This document shows, piece after piece, positions 10,701-18,597 of a stretch of 23,470 bases of DNA. Both the position numbers and the translations under genes were made by a program. Each line of letters starts with the position of its first letter. Within the stretch, counting starts at the first letter, position 1. The stretch spans positions 1 through 23,470 of the forward strand of contig CAXNAD020000243.1 in assembly GCA_964200185.2 (NCBI GenBank), written 5' to 3'. Source of the stretch: Choristocarpus tenellus KU-1152 (lineage: Eukaryota > Phaeophyceae). The notes beneath the pieces were generated by a model. That model saw only the letters and a list, made by a program, of their open reading frames with translations, ran no database searches and was not told the origin of the DNA.

Positions 10701-12138
10701 TGCTCGGGCAACAATTGCAGAAGATAGAGTATTGGAACAATCAATGATGGGCGTGGCCTCTCCCTTGCCAAGGTAGCTTGTGCAGAAGGTCTTTGCCACT
10801 TCAACAGGATCCTGTCGAATGGTGAGCAGTGCAAAGGATCCGGAACAAGTCTATGCAGGTATGGTTCAAGAGAATGTTATAAGTGTGGGGACATAGTTGT
10901 ACGTAAAAAGTAATCTTCTCAAAATTGAATTCAAGTCCAACTGTGCCCTCTGTCTTCTCCTTCCCATAAAATTGGTCAACACTGCGCTAGGAAAGAATGG
11001 CTATACCCGATACGTGTGATGTATGTCAGCCCATTTCCTGGATGTGTGAGCTGTTAGTGCCCTGCCTTCCCCCCTAATTCTGCTGTTTAGAGGATGAATT
11101 ACTATCACCTAGACAATCGAGTTGAAATCGTTAACACCGTATACCTCGCTTGGAGGGAAAGGGTTATGGATACTTTGCAGTATGCAATGGTATATGGGGA
11201 ATAATCACCTGGGAAACACAAAAAGAAAGTTGTTGTGGTTGCCCACCATTGATAGAGACAGGCGCACTGAAGAGAGGCCTCTCAGGCAATCTCTCGATAT
11301 CAGCAAGCCCTCACATGGAATTTGCTACAGTGGACTCGTACCCTGAGTTTGCCTGGCATAATATATCAAGGGAATCCTTTTGGTGCGTTTGGATTGGGAT
11401 CTCTCTTGTATCCATGATTTGATCCTCTAGCACCTTTCCAGGGGGCATAGGTAAGGTCAACAGTTGCAAAGTAAGTCTACTAGCAACTCAAACAATAATC
11501 CAAAAGAAGAGTCTCGCTGGAGACTTTCCACACCATAGTATGCAGTAGGGAGATCTTTCACACCTAGATAGTGTATGTTGTGGGTTTCGATGCACCATAA
11601 TTATTTTTAACAGGATATCTTTTGGTGGAAAGGTATGGCTAGCCTCCTCGCTCTCGCGCAAAATTTCGTGAGATTAGAACTCACCTTCACAAGCTGAGGT
11701 TTGAGGATCTCCTCTGATAAGCCGTGGAAGCCGTGGTCCTTGCAGAACAATGTGGCAGCCTATTTGTAGAGAGTAAATGGAAAGGTTAGGCTGTAAATTA
11801 CACCAGGGATGTACAGGTTTGTGCAGCTCGACGATGCTGGGAATCGTCAGGTTCTTCTACCTTGCAATACGTTAGCATATTGGCAACGCGAAGTCGAAAA
11901 ATACGTTGGTTGTTACAAGGATCCGTACTGATATGGTCTTGTATATATTGCTCACTTCCGTTGCTGTCTCGCCTTCCCGAAGTGTTAATGGGTAGGGTTT
12001 GGATGCCTCATCGACAAGCACGTCCAGAGATACGACGAGAGACCCACGATTTACCTCCGACATCGATTGCTTTCTTAGTAACACCATGATGGTGACGATC
12101 AGGCGCAGCACCCAACGCTCACGCCTACCACCTACCAT
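7792..12138 (-). CDS. Multi-repeat protein with beta/alpha modules bearing an F/L-C motif, 9 exons, 534 aa, family unknown
   Basis: Rebuilt model: exons 12138-11956, 11759-11685, 11433-11315, 10981-10903, 10850-10437, 9425-9234, 8933-8784, 8468-8235, 7950-7792 (TGA). All junctions agree in phase and total 535 codons. ATG 12138 follows an in-frame TAG five codons upstream. Residues 9-21 form a short basic-flanked hydrophobic stretch, perhaps a signal peptide or anchor. Diverged modules follow, each with beta strands, an acidic turn, then an alpha helix carrying Phe/Leu-Cys: VSLDVLV...YPLTLREGETATEAATLFC (Cys67), IPIQTHQKDSLDILC (Cys112), FALLTIRQDPVEVAKTFC (Cys175), NVPLNINGVKIGLAVM...MASKLC (Cys270), and FSVPITIKGETMYADFREG...DMALAARHIS without Cys. 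A charged coiled coil spans about 195-240 (EEEKAMARNRLEVQQEQLKR) and an acidic Ser linker 320-335. Exons 8-9 encode an unlike C-terminal segment. Exons 1, 2 and 5-7 are strongest. The 52-nt intron 4, the 1011-nt intron 5 and exon 9 are least certain. The fold may resemble beta-grasp; no function is assigned. Confidence 0.6.
8470..8493. repeat. (GT)n microsatellite next to a splice acceptor
   Basis: A near-perfect GT dinucleotide run has one GTAT interruption. On the minus strand it reads (CA)n and ends directly in CAG, the proposed acceptor of exon 8 of the repeat-protein gene, so it takes the place of a normal pyrimidine tract. Confidence 0.85.
8982..9013. repeat. 16-bp tandem duplication
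   Basis: GAGGTGCAAATAGATC is present twice back to back. It lies in intron 6 of the proposed repeat-protein gene. Confidence 0.85.
9181..9195. repeat. Short telomere-like motif
   Basis: TAACCCTAACCCTAA is two and a half CCCTAA units. It falls inside intron 6 of the proposed repeat-protein gene, 39 bp beyond the exon 6 donor. It may be chance or a relic of a short interstitial telomere insertion. Confidence 0.5.
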
Positions 12139-12320
12139 AGGAACTGCTAACTATTCGCCGACAGAAATAGGATTGAGATTCTCGCGTTCGTTCGTTGGGA
12201 TGGAATGTTTGCGGTATATGTATTTCGGTTATATTTGTTATCTTTTGCATGTGGGTAAGTTGGAGGAGAGGATTGAAGATGTTGATATGAGGTTGATGGG
12301 AAGAAATACACAGTTTATGA

Positions 12321-12355
<35 letters not shown>

Positions 12356-12490
12356 CCAAATACGTACGAAACGCCTATACGGTGATATGAGCAAAAATGA
12401 CTTTTTTGGTTTACTCACGAATTTTGGATCATTATTTATTCTATGTTTGTATTCCACCCATTTCCCTCCTCCTCATTGTACCATCACCTA
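12139..12490. promoter_or_regulatory. Upstream region of the repeat-protein gene, with AT microsatellite
   Basis: This is the sequence 5' of the ATG at 12138 on the minus strand. It contains the (AT)15 run at 12324-12353 and no convincing open frame. Treating it as promoter or 5' UTR is an inference from position; no specific element was recognised. Confidence 0.3.
12324..12353. repeat. (AT)15 microsatellite
   Basis: This is an uninterrupted 30-bp AT dinucleotide run. It lies about 190 bp upstream of the proposed start codon of the repeat-protein gene. Confidence 0.95.
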
Positions 12491-12712
12491 TGACCAACCA
12501 GTGTGAACCCCCTTCGCCACTGATTTCCAGTCACCCCCCTCATTTGATGACCAACCAGTGCAACCCCTTCACCATTGATTTCCAGTTACCAACCACATCT
12601 GATGATCAACCAGTGTAACCCCTTTGTTACTGATTCCATTCACCAACCAAATCTGATGACCAACCAGTGCGCGACCCCTTTCTTTGCCACTGATTTCCAG
12701 TCATCACCCCAC
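12491..12712. repeat. Minisatellite of about 54-57 bp, 4 degenerate copies
   Basis: TGACCAACCAGTG (once TGATCAACCAGTG) recurs at 12491, 12548, 12603 and 12657, giving spacings of 57, 55 and 54 bp. Each copy continues with CCCCTT...ACTGATTTCCAGT or a variant. Unit length and sequence drift from copy to copy, which suggests an old array. Confidence 0.9.
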
Positions 12713-13260
12713 ACTTCAATCCCACTCAACCCCACACCACTTACCACACCACCACACCATTCAGCACCACTCAACCCCCCAACACTTTCCACCATTTTCC
12801 ACTCCCCCACACCACTCTACACCACTCCACAATCATCCAAGAACACCCCTTCATTATACCCCTTCATCATGGACATCATACCGTGCCTTTGAACTAGAAT
12901 ACATTTACCCCACCCAAACTTGACCTCCCTCCCACCTACCCAGTATCCCAGTCGACCGTGAGCAAGCGAAAGGAGGGTGGGTGGGTGGGAGAGATTGCTC
13001 AGAGGTTGTCTTGTTCTAGCCTTCCTCGTTCCGTACCACCAGCCTGAGGGTTTTCCTTACGTTCTGACCATTCTCACCTCATGCTTCCACCTACCACCCA
13101 TTTCTTTTAACTTCTCTCTTACCTCTTCTGCCTCCTAGCCACTCAGTACTTAACTCTTCATCCACCCTTTGCGTATCATTATTCTTCCTTCATCAACCCT
13201 TCCTTCTTCCCTGTACGTCAATCCTACCAGAATTCTCCCGTCCGCAAAACTCAGATTACT
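12713..13260. other. C-rich, strand-asymmetric low-complexity region
   Basis: The plus strand is dominated by CCAC and CACC words up to about 12850, then by mixed pyrimidine-rich sequence with TTCC, CTCC and CACC to about 13220. Purines are strongly depleted on this strand, apart from a short GGGTGGGTGGG burst near 12975. Overlapping Pro/His/Thr-rich open frames here follow from composition and are not taken as genes. Confidence 0.7.
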
Positions 13261-14054
13261 TCATGAACCTCCCTTTTTTGGCCCTCAGGTCAACTCATTA
13301 CCTACCATAATAAACATGGCACGGAGATAGGCAAACATATTCTCCAGACTTCAACGGATCACGTATTTTCTGGGGGTTATCAAAAGACTGGTCTTGGTTG
13401 TTATAGGAACAAGATTGAGGACTAGTTTTGGGGATCAAATACTTGACGGTACAAGGGAGGGGGAGAAGATTAATATGTACAACGTATTGATCCCCGTTTC
13501 GACAGGACATGATACTTTCAAAACAATCATAACATGTCACACCTTACAGGCGTCTATCCCTGGGCCACTTCCCTTGCTCAAGTTTCCATCGTTATATTAC
13601 CCCTTTCATGCCCATAGTGCCTAAATAAGTCCAACATTGTTTAGTTTGCTATCTTCCGAGCCATGAAAAAAATATACATCGTCCTTGTTTGAGCTGACGA
13701 TGTCGGTTCATGAACGGGAGACTTTAAATGCCTGACATACCCTGAGCCTCGCACCCGCTTTACTATACATCTCACAGATACCAAGTAGTGTAGGTTGATA
13801 TTTATCTTCGCAGGAAGTATCACAACAGGTGCCGCATAGTTAAGCCATGGCTTCTGTTTTCTGTTTGATCATGTATGGTCTCCTTGGTTGTTTATCATTG
13901 GTGCTACAGATAGGTCTTCCAATCATTTCCGAGTTGCTTTAATTTCCCCTCTACCCTTACCCCCCCTAAGTGTTTGATTTACTAATAAAAACGTAATAGT
14001 TTGATAGTCTGATTCTGTCTGTGCCCATTTTATTGTCCATGCCAAGGTTGCATA
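13261..14054. other. Intergenic sequence, no gene recognised
   Basis: Only short open frames on both strands, without domain or splice support. Nothing else could be assigned. Confidence 0.4.
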
Positions 14055-14389
14055 TCAGGCCTGAGGAGTCGCTTCAAAGTAGTAGTTAAAATGATCAACA
14101 TGCCAGCATTTATGCCCGGTGAAGTGTGATCCTGGATATGAAATTTGCAGCCACAACTCTCTGTCTGTGCGTGGCATATTCAAAAAGTAAGTGTGTGGAT
14201 AAGCAAGTAGGGTATCACTGTGTGTTTTCATCAGGTTCATGACTGTATGTATCATGATGTATCCCTTAGCTTTAGTCATTCCCCCATTGGTGTTGTCATA
14301 TTGCAGAGTGCAAGCTACAGATAGTGTGCTAGCCATCCTTGGCATGGCATGTCCGTCCAACTCAATGCGTACCTGGCCACTACGAGGAC
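14055..14389 (-). CDS. Possible terminal exon of unknown protein beside the hairpin
   Basis: The minus strand is open from the hairpin's left arm down to TGA at 14055. After a possible acceptor (GTCCTCGTAG near 14380) the product reads GQVRIELDGHAMPRMAST and goes on for about 105 residues. It is rich in Tyr, His and Met, with KAKGYIMIHTVMNLMKTHS in the middle and HFNYYFEATPQA at the end. I recognise no family. No second exon was found, and the frame could be chance or a decayed fragment. Confidence 0.2.
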
Positions 14390-14391
14390 AA

Positions 14392-14630
14392 ACACATACT
14401 ATGGAACGAAAACAACTACTGTTACAGGCGAATAGCACAAATATTTCTTCCCATGATCAAACAAGAGCGAGCAGTATCTTACTTTGCAACTATTAGCAAA
14501 TTGGAGTTCCTATTTATAAAGTTCCCCTCGTGTGTATACTGCTCGCTCTTGTTCGAACATGGGAAGAAATATTTGTGCTATTCGCCTGTAACAGTAGTTG
14601 CTTTAGTTGTTTTCGTCTCATAGTGTGTGT
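14392..14630. repeat. Long inverted repeat / foldback hairpin
   Basis: The left arm at 14392-14477 and right arm at 14536-14630 are reverse complements with about five mismatches and one 9-nt indel, separated by a 58-nt spacer. Perfect blocks include 40 bp running from about 14417 to 14456 and an 18-bp block (AACAAGAGCGAGCAGTAT) next to the spacer. The right arm has an extra 9 nt that looks like a local duplication of its CAACTA-type sequence. The low divergence implies recent origin or maintenance. No target-site duplication was visible. It could be a foldback MITE, an inverted duplication, or the template of a hairpin RNA. Confidence 0.9.
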
Positions 14631-14632
14631 CT

Positions 14633-15830
14633 GCAAACCAACCAAAACATATAAATGGTAAATGACGATAAAGAAATAAAAGACTATTAGACGATCAATG
14701 ACGCCCCTCTTTCCACTTTGCTCACTCCAATACCAAGAAAAGTGCCCTGTTCTGCTCTGCTGACTCCATTAACCCTCATTCGACCTTTGACTGTTGGAGT
14801 ATCCCTGGAGGCTTGTACGAGCATCGGTGTCGTCTATAGGCCTGTGGAGGTAAGCTTCTGGAGCGTGCTGTAACACTACTTAGATAACACCACGTACGTT
14901 TTTCGACCGCAGGTAGACCCCGACTTTCCATCCCCCTTCTGTTCTAATTCCAAATGGTTTCCTTCAGCAGCACACATTCACCATGGAGTCAGTAGTTCAA
15001 TAACTTTTGTGTTAAGAGTTGGAAGAAGTATACACTTCAATGCTGCTCAGCTCTCGATTAACTCTGTCAAATCATTTATGTGCAAACACTTCTTTTCAAC
15101 CGTCATTTATCCCTCTTGTGTTCTGAGAAAGTGTCTTACTCTGACATCCAATTGACTAAAAATATTGGATGAGAGAGATGAGCACACAGCAAAGGTTGTT
15201 GCAGTACAAGTCACAGTCGTAGGCAAAATTGAGAAAGCAACATCAGGTAATGTACACTGAGTTCTACCTCACCTAGGTCCTACCACCAACTTGTACAGCT
15301 ACACAATGATGCAAGCAGGTGTACATGCCTACACTACTCTGCCTCTAATGAGCTCTACACAAAAAGGCAATTGCCAAGCAGAAGGCGGGGCAGGTGGAAG
15401 ACTGCAAATTTCTTTGCTGGCATCCAAACTGCACCCAGTGAAAAAGCCTTCACCCCTAATGCACTAAAAATAAGGCATAAAAGGTACAGCAAGCACCCTT
15501 CATGGTCACTCCTCTATGTCACTAGTGAGTCTGGTACAGAACCGGACACACCTTATCTCCCCAATGTAACAGCATGGCCAGTTGAGAAGGGATGGGTAAA
15601 AAGGGGTTACAAAAATGTGAACCCTAGCTACTACCGTCTAACCCTGAACAAGCCAGTACTGAATCTAACTGTGGCCTCAGTATGACCACACTTTAGTATG
15701 TGGCACCCCACAACTAGTCAAACAAGTATTGATATTCTCCCAGCTCTGCATGGTTTCACCAACATTGAGTTGGGGGGAAAAGTAGGGAGATTCCAAACAA
15801 GCTATCAGCTGTCTTCTCAAGCTGGCTCTA
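14633..15830. other. Intergenic sequence and 3' flank of PGK
   Basis: No gene was recognised. The right end must contain the 3' UTR of the minus-strand PGK gene, whose stop codon is at 15831-15833. A plus-strand open frame at 15371-15685 lacks domains and overlaps that expected UTR. Confidence 0.4.
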
Positions 15831-18067
15831 TTAAACCTCATTGAGCGCAGCCACACCAGGCAACACCTTGCCCTCAAGAAGTTCCAAGGAGGCTCCACCA
15901 CCAGTGGAGATGTGGCTCATCTTGTCTGCAAGGTTGGCCTTCTCAACAGCAGCAACAGAGTCACCTCCCCCAACAATGGTGGTGCAGCCAAGGGGAGTGA
16001 TCTCTGCCAAAGTCTCAGCAATAGCAAAGGTGCCACGGGCAAACGCCTCAAACTCGAACACACCCATGGGTCCATTCCACACAACAGTCTTGCACTGGTG
16101 ATGCAAGGACATTGAACGTTAGGAGTGAGGTGAGGTTAGATATTGGGGGTATGGTATGGCTTTCCAAATTAAATTGCTAGGATTGTTTCAGCAACAATAG
16201 TACTCTAACAGCATTGTCCCAGCAGGGAAGATTCCTATTACCTTTGGTTAATATAGCACAACTCCCTCCCTAAACTCCTTCACTTCCATCCTCTCACCTC
16301 CTTCAGGGCATCCTGGATCTCTTTGGTCGCCTCCGGTCCGTTGTCCAGGCCCATCCAACCATCAGGGATGGCATCTGCCGACACAATCTGGGTGTTGGCA
16401 TCAGCCGAAAAGGCATCAGCAACGATCACATCAGAGGGAAGAATGATCTGCACACCCTTGGTGGCGGCAGTGGCCTCAAGCTCCTTTGCCAGGTCAAGCT
16501 TGTCCTCTTCCACAAGAGAAGATCCCACGCCCAGGCCACGTGCCTTGAGGAAGGTGAAGACCATGCCACCTGAGTTGAACAGGAGATACAGATGGGGCTG
16601 AAGAATAAGACCAATAAAAACAATGCAGCTTGCCTTAACTAACAAAAATAATCATTACAATATATAGGACGGGATGGGATAACTTTAAAAGTTCAAATCA
16701 AATCGATCACCAGTTATCCTGAAAATCACGTACCGCCAATGATGAGCTTGTCGCACTTGTTGAGAAGGGACTCAATCACACCTAAAATTCAGGAGCATAT
16801 ACAGGGGAAAATGGGGATAAATGACAGTTGTAGCGATTAGATTTAAGACCAAATCTATCATAGTGAAACGGTTCGTTCATCTTGGTACATTACTCAAAGT
16901 GGTGGATTGTAACCATAAAATACAAATATGAAAATCATTGTTTATGCACGCACCGATCTTGGAAGACACCTTAGATCCACCGACGATGGCGGCGAAGGGC
17001 CTCTTGGGCTCCAGGACAGCACCCTCAAGGTAGTCAAGCTCCTTCTGTAGGAGGAAACCAGCCACTGATGTGTCGAGATGGTTGGTAACTCCCTCGGTAG
17101 ACCCGTGGGCACGGTGAGCTGTACCAAAGGCGTCGTTGACGAAGAGGTCGAATGGGCCCGCCAACGACTTGGCGAATTCTGAGGAAGGAATACACATAGG
17201 GGGGATCATCTTTATGGTGGTACTCGATCCACTTTGAGCACAAGCTTTGTCACGAACTAGAGGAAAAGAGGTACCACGATATTAATGTGATTGCATACAC
17301 ACATACCGGGATCATTCTTCGTCTCCTCCTTGTAGAAACGCACGTTTTCAAGGAGCATCACCTCGCCATCTGCAAGGCCATTGACCATGGTAGACACCTC
17401 GTCACCGATGCAGTCAGGGGCCATCTTGCACTCAGTGCCCAAGAGTTCCGTAAGCCGGGTCGACACGGGGCCGAGAGAGAACTTGTCCTCAGGTCCATCC
17501 TTAGGGCGCCCCAAGTGGGAGGAGAGTGCCACACGGGCTCCCTTGTCCAGGAGGTACTTGACTGTGGGGATGGAGGCCCGGATACGTGTGTCGTCACCGA
17601 TTACCTTGTCAGCGAGGGGCACGTTCAAGTCACACCGGACTAGGACTTTCTTTCCCTTCAGCTCGGCATCGGAAAGGTCGCTCACTGATTTCTTCTTCAC
17701 AACCGACATCTCCATGTTGGAGGAACGAGGGACAGGGGTAGCCTTGTTCGCCCAAGACGAAGAGGACACCAGACCTTTCCCACATAGGTGAGCAAACAAT
17801 CGGTGAAGGCGGATGGGTGTCAGAGCTGATGAGGTGGTCGATAATTCTCTACTGTAATAATCTGAGCTGAAGAAAGTACTATTAAATGTCCCCAGTAAAA
17901 CATGACAATGTGCATGATTTGGGGGTGTGGTAACCAAAATCATGTTTCCGTTCATGAAGAACTCAAAGTGAATTTCAAAAGCACCTCTCACCATTCTTGG
18001 CCAGTGAGGGGGCAACAAATGCTCCCACAGCCTGAGCGCACAGCGCTACAGCGAATATGGTCTTCAT
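15831..18067 (-). CDS. PGK: Plastid phosphoglycerate kinase, 6 exons, 450 aa
   Basis: PGK catalyses 1,3-bisphosphoglycerate + ADP <-> 3-phosphoglycerate + ATP, in glycolysis and, in plastids, in the Calvin cycle. Exons: 18067-17992, 17774-17307, 17178-16954, 16781-16734, 16569-16298, 16094-15831 (TAA). All junctions are GT-AG and agree in phase, totalling 451 codons. Residues 1-25 form a signal peptide with the motif VGA|FVAPS, then a Ser/Thr/basic transit-like stretch to about 50, so import into a complex plastid is inferred. Mature landmarks: VRCDLNVPL (71-79, where most PGKs read VRVDFNVP), SHLGRP (111-116), [12 protein letters not shown] (195-206), [14 protein letters not shown] (243-256), [13 protein letters not shown] (270-282), [16 protein letters not shown] (370-385), [12 protein letters not shown] (404-415) and [14 protein letters not shown] (426-439). 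All regions expected for substrate and nucleotide binding are present. Total length fits about 400 mature residues plus a presequence. The neighbouring transporter gene diverges from its 5' side. Confidence 0.97.
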
Positions 18068-18597
18068 CTCTCCAGTAGATGTTGTCAAGATGAGAAGTGA
18101 ACTGTCGTTAGAGAACGGGGTTCATCTACAAACCATTTATTGAGTACGTCACAGAGAAAGCCTGATAAGAATGTGTTTTGAACACACGCCTCCCAATTTC
18201 TATAGCTTGAGAGCAAAAAACCCCACCCAAATACTTGCATCCTCTACTTGCTCTTGATCCGGGCATCCTTGCCGTCATTCCTGTCAAAGAAGGTTAGCTA
18301 TTGTGTCGTCACGCAGTTGATTTCTTGTCGTCAAGTCTAGCAAGTCAGGAAAAATTACTGATTGGTCGAGAGTGTTGGGAAGTGAGTGTGGAGTCTTACC
18401 TGTTGTATCATCGATTCCCATCGTTCTCGGTGGTGGCTCCACCTTTTGATCCCAATTACTCCTCCTAGGACATTGAAATGTATAAGAATTGTTGGTGGTG
18501 TGCCTGTTATCCCAGGTATCCTCTGACGTTGCAATCGGGTCCATACAACTACAATCCCAGTTTTGCCCCGGTTTGCCCCACCTTGCCCTGCAGGAGG
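18068..18597. promoter_or_regulatory. Divergent intergenic region between PGK and the transporter gene
   Basis: 530 bp separate the two ATG codons, which point away from each other, so both promoters and 5' UTRs must share this interval unless non-coding exons lie elsewhere. The transporter side carries pyrimidine-rich sequence with CAGGAGGATGG around its ATG. No TATA box or named element was recognised; the regulatory role is inferred from position. Confidence 0.45.

Noticed and set aside
11434-11489. Earlier acceptors (…CTAGTAG) for exon 3 of the repeat protein
   Set aside because: They put the exon in a frame that stops early or starts with a stop codon; only the acceptor before 11433 keeps phase 0 with the module motif.
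12575-12923. Overlapping Pro/His/Ser/Thr-rich plus-strand open frames
   Set aside because: They arise from minisatellite and CCAC-rich composition and are open in two frames at once.
15371-15685. Plus-strand 104-codon open frame
   Set aside because: No domain recognised, and it overlaps the expected 3' UTR of PGK; coding is not excluded but not supported.
17257-17991. Long minus-strand frame extending PGK exon 2 upstream to about 18018 without splicing
   Set aside because: It would start inside exon 1 out of frame and lose the signal peptide. The GTGAGA donor at 17991 and acceptor at 17775 restore phase and the plastid presequence.
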